Shown: piece after piece, positions 32,700-40,764 of the stretch
Position numbering within the stretch: position 1 is the stretch's first letter
How the letters are laid out: every line of letters begins with the position of its first letter
Assembly (NCBI GenBank): GCA_023418595.1
Contig: JAEZZI010000015.1
Coordinates: 1 to 50,909, forward strand
Direction: 5' to 3'
Source: Pseudomonadota bacterium
Lineage (GTDB): Bacteria > Pseudomonadota > Alphaproteobacteria > Sphingomonadales > Sphingomonadaceae
DNA: 50,909 nt
Notes under the pieces: model-generated
The model's database searches: none
What the model saw: the letters and a program-made list of their open reading frames with translations, nothing else
What the model was told of the DNA's origin: nothing
Made by a program: the position numbers and the translations under genes

Positions 32700-33037
32700 A
32701 GGTGGTAATCGGGCTGGCCGGGCTTTCCGGCGCAATGGCGGTCGCTGCGGGAGCGTTCGGCGCGCATGGCGCGAGCGGCAAGGCGGCGGAATGGCTGCAG
32801 ACAGGCGGCACCTATCAGTTGATCCACGCGGCGGCGGCCGTCGCGGTGATCGCGATGCTGCGCGACGCCGGGCGCGGACCGGCGCTGACGTTGCTGGTCG
32901 GAGCACTGATCTTTGCGGGCACGCTCTATGCGATGGCGCTGGGGGCGCCGCGCTGGTTCGGAGCGATTACGCCGATTGGTGGCGCCGCAATGATCGCGGG
33001 GTGGCTATGGGTCGCGTGGGTAGGGATGCGAAGCTGA
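32696..33037 (+). CDS. DUF423 membrane protein (YgdD-like)
   Basis: A 113-aa inner-membrane protein of the DUF423 family, with four hydrophobic segments. GAFGAHG (residues about 19-25) and the TYQLIHA block are the family signature. The role is unknown. It overlaps the upstream gene by 4 bp (ATGA). Its last 33 bp overlap the opposite-strand DUF2256 gene. Confidence 0.9.
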   Translation: MKVVIGLAGLSGAMAVAAGAFGAHGASGKAAEWLQTGGTYQLIHAAAAVAVIAMLRDAGRGPALTLLVGALIFAGTLYAMALGAPRWFGAITPIGGAAMIAGWLWVAWVGMRS

Positions 33038-33181
33038 CGCGGCCTTGGTCCGGCGACAGCGATCGGAACAATAGACGACCCTGTCCCAGTCACGCTCCCA
33101 TTTCTTTCGCCAACTGAAAGGACGGGCGCATGCCGGGCAAATTTTCGACGGCAGGTCGCGCTTTGCGATGCCGTTCGGCAT
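33005..33181 (-). CDS. DUF2256 small zinc-ribbon protein
   Basis: A 58-aa protein with the conserved DUF2256 layout: KRDLPSKICPACARPFSWRKKWE, then DRVVYCSDRCRR. Four cysteines (C15, C18, C38, C42) can bind zinc. The ATG overlaps the aroB stop by one base (TGATG), so it is coupled to aroKB. The 3' end overlaps DUF423 by 33 bp in antisense orientation. Function unknown. Confidence 0.85.
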   Translation of the reverse strand: MPNGIAKRDLPSKICPACARPFSWRKKWERDWDRVVYCSDRCRRTKAASASHPYPRDP

Positions 33182-34281
33182 CAGCCGCCCGCGCGGTCGA
33201 GGAACGCCGCTACGGCCGCGAGGTCCACCGACTTGTCGAGATAGGTCTGGCCGATGCCGCGGGCGAGGAGGAAGGGCAGGGTGCCGCCCTCCATCTTCTT
33301 GTCGTGCATCATGTGGCCGACCAATGTTTCGCCGGTTGCGGAAATGCCGCAATCCGACAGGCTGGCGGGCAGGCCGACGGCGCGCAGATGCGCGGCGACC
33401 TTTGCCGCGTCGGCGCCCGAACACAGGCCTTGTTCGGCGGAAAACCCATAGGCCAGCGCCATCCCGGCCGCGACGCCCTCGCCGTGAAGAAGGCGATCGG
33501 AAAAACCGGTTTCCGCCTCCAGCGCATGGCCGAAGGTGTGACCCAGATTGAGCAGCGCGCGGCGTCCGCTGGTCTCGGTTTCGTCCTCGGCAACGATCCG
33601 CGCCTTGGCGGCGACCGAATGGGCGATGGCGTAGGCGCGGGCCTCGGGGTCTCCGGCAAGCAGGCTCGCGCCGTTCGCCTGGCACCAGGCGAAGAAGTCG
33701 GGCTCGTCGATCAGGCCGTATTTGACGACCTCGGCATAACCGGCGCGCAACTGACGGGCGGGCAGCGTGTCGAGCGTATCGGGATCGATCAGGACCAACG
33801 CGGGCTGATGAAACGCACCGATCAGGTTCTTGCCCGCGCGGGTGTTGATTGCGGTCTTGCCGCCGACCGATGAATCGACCTGGGCGAGCAGGGAGGTGGG
33901 GATTTGCACGAATTTGCAGCCGCGTTTCAGGATCGCGGTGGCGAACCCGACCAGGTCGCCGATCACCCCGCCGCCGAGCGCGACGACATGGTCGGATCGC
34001 TCGATGCCCATATCGAGCAGCCGGTCGGTCAGGCGTTCGAGCACGCCCCAGCTTTTGGTCGCCTCTCCGGGGGCAAGCACGATCGCCTCGCTCTCGACGC
34101 CCGCCGCGGTCAGCGACGCCTGCAATGTCGCGACATGCTGCGAGAGATTGCTGTCGGTGACGATCGCCATCCGCCGCCCGCGCGCCAGTGGCGCCAGACT
34201 CTCGCCCGCGCGACCCAGCGACCCACGCTCGATCCGCACGTCATAGCTGCGGTTGCCCAGCGCCACGGGGATGACCGTCAA
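33181..34281 (-). CDS. aroB: 3-dehydroquinate synthase
   Basis: AroB (366 aa) converts DAHP to 3-dehydroquinate in the shikimate pathway, using NAD and a divalent metal. Visible motifs: GGGVIGDLVGFATAILKRG (NAD binding), PTSLLAQVDSSVGGKTAIN, ARQLRAGYAEVVKYG, and the metal-binding LNLGHTFGHALE and HGEGVAAGM. The start overlaps the aroK stop (ATGA). Confidence 0.97.
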   Translation of the reverse strand: MTVIPVALGNRSYDVRIERGSLGRAGESLAPLARGRRMAIVTDSNLSQHVATLQASLTAAGVESEAIVLAPGEATKSWGVLERLTDRLLDMGIERSDHVVALGGGVIGDLVGFATAILKRGCKFVQIPTSLLAQVDSSVGGKTAINTRAGKNLIGAFHQPALVLIDPDTLDTLPARQLRAGYAEVVKYGLIDEPDFFAWCQANGASLLAGDPEARAYAIAHSVAAKARIVAEDETETSGRRALLNLGHTFGHALEAETGFSDRLLHGEGVAAGMALAYGFSAEQGLCSGADAAKVAAHLRAVGLPASLSDCGISATGETLVGHMMHDKKMEGGTLPFLLARGIGQTYLDKSVDLAAVAAFLDRAGG

Positions 34282-34829
34282 AGCCCCAGTTCCTTGATGA
34301 TCGCGGTCACCGTCGCGTCGTGCGGCGCGTCCTGGCTGACGACGCGGATCGGTGCGAGCGCGTAGATCGGGTTGCGGATCGCCGACAGCTCGGTCAGCAC
34401 CTCAAGCGGCTTGCGCCCGCGCAACAGAGGGCGGGTGTCGCGGCGCTGGACCCGCTCGGCCAGCACATGGGGTTCGGCGTCGAGCCAGATCGCAATCGAC
34501 TGCGCCAGGATCAGCGCGCGAGTGGCGTCGTTCATGAACGCGCCGCCGCCGGTCGCCACCACCTTTGGCGCGCCGTCGATCAGCCGCGCAATCACCCGGC
34601 GTTCGCCGTCGCGGAAATAGGGTTCGCCGAACTTGTCGAAGATTTCGGTGACGGTCATGTCGGCCGCGACCTCGATCTCGTGATCGGCATCGACAAAGGG
34701 CAGGCGCATCTTTTGCGCGAGCCTGCGCCCGACGGTCGATTTGCCCGCACCCATCAGCCCGACGAGCACGATCGCCTCGCCGTTCCACCGCGCTTTTCGC
34801 GCATTCGAAGTGTCATGGGTTTGCAGCAT
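34278..34829 (-). CDS. aroK: Shikimate kinase
   Basis: AroK (183 aa) phosphorylates shikimate. The P-loop GLMGAGKST (24-32), the shikimate-binding DADHEIE and FRDGERRVI blocks, GGGAF and the lid RDTRPLLRG are present. The start at 34829 (MLQTHDTSNA) gives the short N-terminal lead of the family; a much longer open frame upstream overlaps the divergent secreted-protein gene and is a shadow. It is translationally coupled to aroB. Confidence 0.96.
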   Translation of the reverse strand: MLQTHDTSNARKARWNGEAIVLVGLMGAGKSTVGRRLAQKMRLPFVDADHEIEVAADMTVTEIFDKFGEPYFRDGERRVIARLIDGAPKVVATGGGAFMNDATRALILAQSIAIWLDAEPHVLAERVQRRDTRPLLRGRKPLEVLTELSAIRNPIYALAPIRVVSQDAPHDATVTAIIKELGL

Positions 34830-34907
34830 CGTCGCAGGCGCTATACATGCCCAGATCGCGTCCGGCAAAAGGCGCGGACCCAAGAAAACTCTGGCCCCGG
34901 ACAACCG

Positions 34908-35045
34908 ATGAACCGTTCGCTTATCATCCTGATCGTCGTAATCGTCGCGCTGGTCGCCGGTCTGTTCTGGCTGGCGGGAAGCGATTCGGAAAAGGAACCG
35001 GTCCGCGTCGAAAAGGCCGTATCGCTTGAAAATCTCACCAATTAA
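34908..35045 (+). CDS. Small single-span membrane protein upstream of the 602-aa secreted protein
   Basis: A 45-aa ORF, MNRSLIILIVVIVALVAGLFWLAG, then a charged tail (DSEKEPVRVEKAVSLENLTN). One N-terminal membrane helix with the C-terminus probably outside. Its last 20 bases overlap the next gene, so the two are likely co-translated. No family recognised. Confidence 0.65.
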   Translation: MNRSLIILIVVIVALVAGLFWLAGSDSEKEPVRVEKAVSLENLTN

Positions 35046-36834
35046 GGCGTCGATCGGGGCAATCGCGGTCGCATTGCTGGCGAGCGGCCTGCCCGCGACG
35101 GGCCAGGAATCGCTGCTGCCCGAAGGGTTCGGCGATCCTGCACCGGCACCTGGCCCTACGCCTGCGCCCGCCCCCGCGCCGACCCCGCGCCCCGGCACCA
35201 CGCCAGCCCCAGCGCCGACGGTGCAGCCCATTCCGGTCACGCCGCCATCGGCCACGCCCGACGCGGCCGCGGTGCCGACGCCCGCGCCGACCCCGCTCGA
35301 TCCGTCCGAACTGCTGCGATACGAATTGCCCGAATCGGCCAAGCGCTCGCTGGCGGTCGTGGGGGTTCCGACGCGTGGCGGCGCGGTGGTCGATGCGTCC
35401 GGCTGGGGCGACGCCGATGGGCGCTTCCTGCAGACGCTGATGCGGCGACTGGACGCGCCGGTCGCGTCGCGATGGCTGCATATCGGTCTTCGCCGCGTGT
35501 TGCTGGCGCAGACCAACACGCCGCAAAACGTCAACGGCGCGGATTTCGCTGCCGAACGCGCGTGGCTGCTGATCCGCATGGGCGAATCGACCGCGGCGCG
35601 CAGCGTCACGCAGGCCGTCGATGTCGAGAATTACACGCCCAAACTGTATCAGATCGCGATGCAGGCGCAGCTTGCAACCGGTGACGCGGGCGGGCTGTGT
35701 CCGCTGGTCGCCACCGCACGCGAAGTATCGAACGAGCGCGGCTGGGTGATGGCGCAGGCGATGTGCGCCGGGCTGGGCGGCAATCCTGATGAGGCCGGGC
35801 GGCTGATCGACGCCGCGCGCCGCCAGCGCGTCGCGACCGGCATCGATTATGTGCTCGCCGAAAAGGTTGTCGGATCGGGCGCAGGCGGGCGGCGTGCGGT
35901 GACCGTCGAATGGGACGGCGTCACGCAACTGACGGCGTGGCGATACGGGCTGGCGATGGCCACCGCCAGCGAGATCCCGGAAGAGATGATGCGGACGGTC
36001 GGCGGTCATGTCGGCCATTGGAGCGCCCTGTCGCCTGCGATTGCGCCCGAAAGCCGCGTCGTGTTCGCCGAACCGGCGGCGCGCGTGGGCATATTGTCGA
36101 ACGCCGCGCTGATCGACCTCTATGCTGCGGTCGACGAAAGCGGCGAGGGAACGAGTGCCGTGCGTACCGTCGCGCGCGACCTGCGCACCGCCTATGTCGC
36201 GCAGGCTGCCGCCGACCGGATCGCGGCGATGCGCACCCTGTGGGACGAGCCGGGTCTGCCCGGCGGCAACTGGTCGCGGATGATCCTGACCGCGCGCGCC
36301 GCATCGCAATTGCCGCCGAGCGCGGAATTGGCGGGTGATGCCGACCGGCTGATTGCATCGATGCTGACCGCGGGGCTCGACCGCGCGGCGATGCGCTGGC
36401 GCGGGACGGCGGCGCAGGGCTCGCTGGGACAGGCGTTGCTGGCGCTTGCCGACCCCAATCCGCGCGTACGGTTCAGCGGCGACATCGTCGGCGCGTATGA
36501 CGGCAACGGGGCGGGCGGAGAGGCGCGGCGGACGCAGCTGTTCCTCGCGGGGCTCGCAGGGCTGGGGCGGTTGAGCGAAGGCGATATCGAATCGGCGGCG
36601 CAACGCTATGACCTCGCCATTGGTGCCCAGAATGGCTGGACCCGCGCGATCGCCGAGGCCGCAGAGAACGGCCAGCCCGCCACCGTCATGCTGTTGGCCG
36701 GAACCGGCATGCAGACGCCCGATTGGCGCGGGGTGTCGCCAGAGGCGCTGTTCCATATCGTCAGCGCGCTGCGCGTGGCGGGGTTGGAAGGCTATGCGCG
36801 GATGATCGCGGCGGAGGCCCTGTCGCGGTCATGA
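35026..36834 (+). CDS. Large secreted protein with Pro/Ala-rich linker and helical repeats
   Basis: A 602-aa protein of unknown function. The signal peptide (about 1-26, ending PATGQ) is followed by a Pro/Ala/Thr-rich segment (about 38-92), then an alpha-helical domain of around 500 residues with Ala-rich helices that look like TPR/Sel1-type repeats (e.g. about 160-230 and 500-545). The start is TTG at 35026 inside the preceding gene. The stop overlaps the xerD start (ATGA). The position between the small membrane ORF and xerD suggests a conserved envelope protein, but no activity can be named. Confidence 0.75.
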   Translation: MKISPIKASIGAIAVALLASGLPATGQESLLPEGFGDPAPAPGPTPAPAPAPTPRPGTTPAPAPTVQPIPVTPPSATPDAAAVPTPAPTPLDPSELLRYELPESAKRSLAVVGVPTRGGAVVDASGWGDADGRFLQTLMRRLDAPVASRWLHIGLRRVLLAQTNTPQNVNGADFAAERAWLLIRMGESTAARSVTQAVDVENYTPKLYQIAMQAQLATGDAGGLCPLVATAREVSNERGWVMAQAMCAGLGGNPDEAGRLIDAARRQRVATGIDYVLAEKVVGSGAGGRRAVTVEWDGVTQLTAWRYGLAMATASEIPEEMMRTVGGHVGHWSALSPAIAPESRVVFAEPAARVGILSNAALIDLYAAVDESGEGTSAVRTVARDLRTAYVAQAAADRIAAMRTLWDEPGLPGGNWSRMILTARAASQLPPSAELAGDADRLIASMLTAGLDRAAMRWRGTAAQGSLGQALLALADPNPRVRFSGDIVGAYDGNGAGGEARRTQLFLAGLAGLGRLSEGDIESAAQRYDLAIGAQNGWTRAIAEAAENGQPATVMLLAGTGMQTPDWRGVSPEALFHIVSALRVAGLEGYARMIAAEALSRS

Positions 36835-37751
36835 GCGCGGCGCCGCGCGGCAGCGGTTCCGACACCGCGCTGATCGGGCGGTTTCTGGAGATGATGGCGG
36901 CGGAATCGGGTGCCGCGCGCAATACGCTGATGGCTTATGCCAGCGATTTGCGGCTGGCGTCCGACGCGGTGCCGGGCGGCATCGCGGCGGCGTCGCGCGA
37001 CGATCTGGCGAAGCTGGCCGACGGCTGGGCGGACCTCGCCCGCGCGACCGTGGCGCGAAAGGCGGCGGCGCTCAGGCGGTTTTACGCGTTCCTGCTCGAC
37101 GACGGACTGCGCTCCGACGATCCTTCCGATGCCCTGCCGCGTCCGGGGACCGCGCGGCGATTACCCAAGACGCTCTCGGTTGCCGATGTCGACCGGCTGT
37201 TCGCCGCGATCGCCGAGCGACTGGCGTCGGCGGATGTCGCGCCCGCCGATTACCGCCTCTCCGCGCTGGTCGAACTGCTCTACGGATCGGGCCTGCGGGC
37301 GACCGAACTCATGTCGCTGCCGCGCAATGCCATCGTCAGCGACCGGCCGTTCCTGATTTTGAAAGGCAAGGGCGGGCGCGAGCGGATGGTGCCCTTGTCC
37401 GATCGCGCCCGCGAAGCAGTGGCGCGGTGGCGCGGATTCGTGCCCACAGGCCAGCCCTGGCTGTTTCCGTCGGGCAAGTCGCATCTGTCGCGCATCCGCC
37501 TCTATCAATTGCTGAAATTGCTTGCCGCCGATGCGGGCATCCCGCCCGACCGGATCAGCCCGCACGTCCTGCGCCACGCCTTCGCCACGCACCTGCTGGA
37601 GGGTGGCGCGGACCTGCGCGCGCTCCAGACGATGCTGGGCCATGCCGACATCGCGACCACCGAAATCTATACTCATGTCGATTCGAAACGGCTGGTGGAA
37701 CTGGTGAACACCCGCCACCCGCTCGTTGACGCGAAGCCCGTCCGGTCCTAA
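36831..37751 (+). CDS. xerD: Tyrosine recombinase XerD
   Basis: A 306-aa site-specific recombinase that with XerC resolves chromosome dimers at dif. The catalytic set is visible: R156 (SGLRATEL), K180 region (GKGGRER), H245 and R248 (HVLRHAFATH), H271 (GHADI) and Y280 (EIYTHVD). The ending RHPLVDAK is typical of XerD rather than XerC. The start at 36831 overlaps the upstream stop. No dif site was recognised. It is a housekeeping recombinase, not evidence of a mobile element. Confidence 0.93.
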   Translation: MSAAPRGSGSDTALIGRFLEMMAAESGAARNTLMAYASDLRLASDAVPGGIAAASRDDLAKLADGWADLARATVARKAAALRRFYAFLLDDGLRSDDPSDALPRPGTARRLPKTLSVADVDRLFAAIAERLASADVAPADYRLSALVELLYGSGLRATELMSLPRNAIVSDRPFLILKGKGGRERMVPLSDRAREAVARWRGFVPTGQPWLFPSGKSHLSRIRLYQLLKLLAADAGIPPDRISPHVLRHAFATHLLEGGADLRALQTMLGHADIATTEIYTHVDSKRLVELVNTRHPLVDAKPVRS

Positions 37752-37764
37752 CCGCCAAGCCCTT

Positions 37765-38712
37765 ATGGCTAGTTTTCTCGACTTTGAAAAACCGATCGCC
37801 GAGCTTCAGGGCCGGATCGACCAACTGCGCGACACCGCAGAGGGCGGCGCGCTCGACATCGATGCGGAGGTCGAGCGGATTCAGGCCAAGTCGGACAAGA
37901 TGCTGCGCGATACCTATGCGCGGCTGACCCCGTGGCAGAAGACGCAGGTCGCGCGTCACCCGGAACGCCCGCATTTCAAACATTATGTCGGTCGCCTGAT
38001 CGAGGATTTCATGCCGCTGGGCGGCGACCGCGCCTTTGCCGACGACCAGGCGATCATCGGCGGGATGGGCAAGTTTCGCGGACAGAGCGTCATGGTGATC
38101 GGCCATGAAAAGGGCGACGACACCGCCAGCCGCCTCAAGCACAATTTCGGCATGGGCAAGCCCGAAGGGTATCGCAAGGCGATCCGTCTGGTCGAACTCG
38201 CCGACCGATTCGGGTTGCCGGTAATTACGCTGGTTGACACGTCGGGCGCGTTTCCGGGCGTCCAGGCGGAGGAGCGCGGGCAGGCGGAGGCGATCGCGCG
38301 TTCGACCGAAGCGTGCCTCAATCTGGGCGTGCCGCTGGTCGCGTCGATTCTGGGCGAGGGCGGATCGGGCGGCGCGGTGGCGCTGGCCGCGGGCAACCGG
38401 GTGCTGATGATGGAGCACGCGGTCTATTCGGTGATCTCGCCAGAGGGTTGCGCGTCGATCCTGTGGCGCACCGCGGACAAGGCGGCGGATGCAGCCGAAG
38501 CGATGAAGGTGACCGCGCAGGATTTGCTGACGCTGGGGGTGATCGATCGCGTCGTGCCCGAACCCCTGGGCGGCGCACACCGCGATCCCGCCACGGCGAT
38601 CGACACGCTGGGCGATGCGATTCATAAGGCGCTGGGGGAATTGGTCGGGCGCGAGGGCGTGGCGCTGCGCCGGGAGCGGCGGGAGAAGTTTCTGGCGATG
38701 GGGCGGAGTTGA
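37765..38712 (+). CDS. accA: Acetyl-CoA carboxylase carboxyltransferase subunit alpha
   Basis: AccA (315 aa) forms with AccD the carboxyltransferase of fatty-acid synthesis. FLDFEKPIAELQGRIDQLR is the family start, and RPHFKHYVGRLIEDFMPLGGDR, GHEKGDDT, GMGKPEGYRKA and GEGGSGGAVAL follow as the carboxyl-CoA binding blocks. It starts at ATG 37765, 13 bp after xerD; longer starts are in the xerD tail. Confidence 0.97.
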   Translation: MASFLDFEKPIAELQGRIDQLRDTAEGGALDIDAEVERIQAKSDKMLRDTYARLTPWQKTQVARHPERPHFKHYVGRLIEDFMPLGGDRAFADDQAIIGGMGKFRGQSVMVIGHEKGDDTASRLKHNFGMGKPEGYRKAIRLVELADRFGLPVITLVDTSGAFPGVQAEERGQAEAIARSTEACLNLGVPLVASILGEGGSGGAVALAAGNRVLMMEHAVYSVISPEGCASILWRTADKAADAAEAMKVTAQDLLTLGVIDRVVPEPLGGAHRDPATAIDTLGDAIHKALGELVGREGVALRRERREKFLAMGRS

Positions 38713-38722
38713 GCGGCGCATG

Positions 38723-38760
38723 AAAAAGGGCGGCGGAACCATAGTTCCACCGCCCCATTT
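38723..38760. terminator. Bidirectional terminator between accA and the Flp pilin gene
   Basis: A 12-bp stem with one mismatch (38728-38739 with 38744-38755, loop CATA) is flanked by AAAAA (38723-38727) on the left and ATTT on the right. It fits both the accA end and the convergent pilin end. Confidence 0.85.
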
Positions 38761-38779
38761 AGGCGAAACGATTAAACAA

Positions 38780-38962
38780 TTAGCCTGCTGCGGGAGCGCG
38801 ATCTTCAAGCTCGTCGCTCACCTGTTGGAAGGTGCCGTCAAGCTGTTCGCCAAGCGCGCCCATTGCCCCAATGGCAGCAACCGCGATCAGCGCGGCAATC
38901 AGGCCGTATTCGATTGCAGTGGCACCCTTTTTGTTGCCCAGAATTTTGCGAAACATTTTCAT
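38780..38962 (-). CDS. Flp/Fap-type pilin component (first copy)
   Basis: A 60-aa type IVb prepilin. The leader MKMFRKILGNKKG precedes the cleavage site G-ATAIEYGLI, and the hydrophobic helix AALIAVAAIGAMGAL follows. The Glu after the cleavage (the E of IEYG) is conserved. The start at 38962 has GGAG at the right spacing; an upstream ATG at 38974 is weaker. No tad/cpa assembly genes are nearby, so the pilin uses machinery elsewhere. Confidence 0.9.
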   Translation of the reverse strand: MKMFRKILGNKKGATAIEYGLIAALIAVAAIGAMGALGEQLDGTFQQVSDELEDRAPAAG

Positions 38963-39087
38963 ACCGGTCTCCATCGTCTCAAAGAAGCTTCACTCTACCC
39001 GTCTGGTCCGGGTTGAAGCCCGGTCAGCCCGATCTTTCTAAAGCAGGCGATATTGAAAAGGCTTGAACGCTGTTGGTTATCGACAGG

Positions 39088-39270
39088 TTAAGAACCTTCC
39101 ATCGCTTCAGTCGTTTCCGATTCGACCTGATCCCACATATCGATCGTGGCATCTGCAACCCCGTCCAACGAGGCGATCATCGCGATCACGATCAACGACA
39201 CGATCAGCCCGTATTCCACCGCCGTCGCCCCCTTTCGATCGCTCATCAAAGCGCGTAGCAGCTTCAGCAC
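39088..39270 (-). CDS. Flp/Fap-type pilin component (second copy)
   Basis: A 60-aa prepilin paralogue: VLKLLRALMSDRKG-ATAVEYGLIVSLIVIAMI, then an acidic tail (DMWDQVESETTEAMEGS). The start is GTG at 39270 with AAAGGA upstream; a longer frame begins at 39312. It lies 125 bp upstream of the first copy on the same strand, so both may be co-expressed. The two have different C-termini, which suggests different roles (major and minor). Confidence 0.85.
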   Translation of the reverse strand: MLKLLRALMSDRKGATAVEYGLIVSLIVIAMIASLDGVADATIDMWDQVESETTEAMEGS

Positions 39271-39294
39271 CGCGAGATCCTTTTCCCACCCAGA

Positions 39295-39750
39295 ATGCCG
39301 GAGCCGTATCAAGTGTCGGTTAACGAATGCCTAGGCGCGGCACCGAAATCGCGCGATTTGTTGCTCGTGGTCGCCGCCGCGCTGATCGACGGCGACGGAC
39401 GGGTGCTGGTGCAGCAGCGACCGCCCGACAAGCCGATGGCGGGTCTGTGGGAATTTCCGGGTGGCAAGGTTGATCCCGGCGAGACCCCCGAAACAGCGCT
39501 GCGCCGCGAGCTGGACGAAGAATTGGGGCTGACGATCGACCAGAGCTGCCTGGCGCCCGCGGTGTTCGCGAGTGAGGCGCTGGGCGATCGCCACCTGATC
39601 CTGCTGCTCTATGTTCTGCGAAAATGGCCCGGCGTCCCAGAGGCGCGGCACGCGACCGCGCTCAAATGGCTGCGACCGGTGGCGCTGCACGGGCTCGACA
39701 TGCCGCCCGCTGATCGCCCGCTGATCGGGTTGTTGGAGGCGCTGGTTTAG
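39295..39750 (+). CDS. mutT: NUDIX hydrolase, MutT-like (8-oxo-dGTP pyrophosphatase)
   Basis: A 151-aa NUDIX enzyme. The Nudix box G57-x5-E63-x7-REL-x-EE-x-GL is complete (57-79). The context RPPDKPMAGLWEFPGGKVDPGE is typical of MutT, which removes oxidised dGTP. The start at 39295 lies 24 bp from the divergent pilin start; a start closer to LLLVVAAAL is possible but no good codon is seen. Confidence 0.88.
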   Translation: MPEPYQVSVNECLGAAPKSRDLLLVVAAALIDGDGRVLVQQRPPDKPMAGLWEFPGGKVDPGETPETALRRELDEELGLTIDQSCLAPAVFASEALGDRHLILLLYVLRKWPGVPEARHATALKWLRPVALHGLDMPPADRPLIGLLEALV

Positions 39751-39758
39751 TCATCTTC

Positions 39759-39863
39759 GTCACCCCGGACTGGTTCCGGGGTCCACTAATCCGCTTGCGT
39801 TACGCCAAATTCTTCTGCGCTCACCAAGCCGCTTGGTGGACCCCGGAACCAGTCCGGGGTGAC
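39759..39863. repeat. Inverted repeat, GTCACCCCGGACTGGTTCCGGGG type
   Basis: The arms 39759-39786 and 39836-39863 are perfect 28-bp reverse complements around a 49-base centre. The sequence differs from the other repeat families in the window, but the architecture is the same. Confidence 0.92.
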
Positions 39864-39888
39864 GGGGGAAGCAAGGGCACGGTTACCG

Positions 39889-40722
39889 TCAATCCTTGGG
39901 CGGCAACCCCGCAGTGATTGCGGCAAAGGCGCGTCCGCCCCGACTATGCGGCTTTGCATCAGGTGTCAGCGCATGGCCGGTCATATAGACGATCTCGAAC
40001 CGCTCGGGCGTCTTGCCATCCGGATCGGCGAGCGCGGCGAATGCGTCGGCCGCGCGCGCCAGCACGTCGCGTCGCATCGGCCGTCGGCTGTGGAGCAAAT
40101 TGGTCGCCGCCATGCCGCGCAGATCGTCGATCAGCCGCGCCAGGCTCGAGTAGCGCACCGTGAGCGTCTCTGTATCGGCAACCGGATCGGCAAAGCCCGC
40201 GCGCGCCAGCAGATCGCCCGCCGATCGCACGTCGATCTGGGGGTGAAGCCGCGGTGCGACCGGTTCGGGCTCGGCGATGCGGAGCGCCTGACGCAGCGTC
40301 GCCAGTGAGCCTGCGCCCAGAAATGCAGCGACGAACATGCCGCCGGGGCGAAGCGCGCGGCGGACGAGCGTCAGCGCACCGGGCAGGTCGTTGACCTGAT
40401 CCAGGCTGGCGGCAGACACGACCAGATCGAATTTGTGTTCGCCGAAGGGCAGCCGGTCCTCCTCGACCTGCAACCCGCCGCTTTCGCGCGCGAAAAGGCC
40501 GCCCGCATCGATCCGCGTGACACTCGCGCCCTTCCAGGCAAAGCCGCCGCGCCAGGCGCCGATGTCGAGGGTGTCGGCAAAGTCGCGGTCCACCGTCTCG
40601 ATCCGCTCGACAATTCCGCTCATCATGTGGTCGCGCACGAAATCGGCATCGCCACTGGCGCGCGCGGCGCGGTCGCGAGCGCGGGCGCGGGCTTTACGGT
40701 CAAAGATTTCGGGCACGTCCAC
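39889..40722 (-). CDS. SAM-dependent methyltransferase, BioC/NDUFAF5-like
   Basis: A 277-aa class I methyltransferase. Motif I is degenerate (TLDIGAWRGGF) and the SAM-binding acidic residue is in RIDAGG. FDLVVSAASLDQVNDLPGALTLVRRALRPGGMFVAAFLG is motif III/IV. The N-terminal VPEIFDRKARARARDRAA (PEIFDR) is the start found in the NDUFAF5 relatives, which hydroxylate or methylate respiratory or ribosomal targets. A GTG at 40722 or 40716 is the start. BioC cannot be excluded; bioFDA lies 3 kb away. Confidence 0.78.
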   Translation of the reverse strand: MDVPEIFDRKARARARDRAARASGDADFVRDHMMSGIVERIETVDRDFADTLDIGAWRGGFAWKGASVTRIDAGGLFARESGGLQVEEDRLPFGEHKFDLVVSAASLDQVNDLPGALTLVRRALRPGGMFVAAFLGAGSLATLRQALRIAEPEPVAPRLHPQIDVRSAGDLLARAGFADPVADTETLTVRYSSLARLIDDLRGMAATNLLHSRRPMRRDVLARAADAFAALADPDGKTPERFEIVYMTGHALTPDAKPHSRGGRAFAAITAGLPPKD

Positions 40723-40764
40723 GGCGCGGCTTGTGCCGCGTGCGCGGGCACGCGACAAGGGGGC

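Noticed and set aside
34999..35025. GGAAC followed by a CGTA box inside the small membrane ORF
   Set aside because: The spacer and -10 box do not fit the EcfG consensus and the motif lies in coding sequence; treated as chance.
34278..35609. 443-aa extension of the aroK frame
   Set aside because: The upstream part is antisense to the secreted-protein gene; the kinase start at 34829 is consistent with the family.
36831..37751. Tyrosine recombinase as sign of an integrated element
   Set aside because: The sequence and neighbours (secreted protein, accA) fit the housekeeping XerD, with no attachment site.
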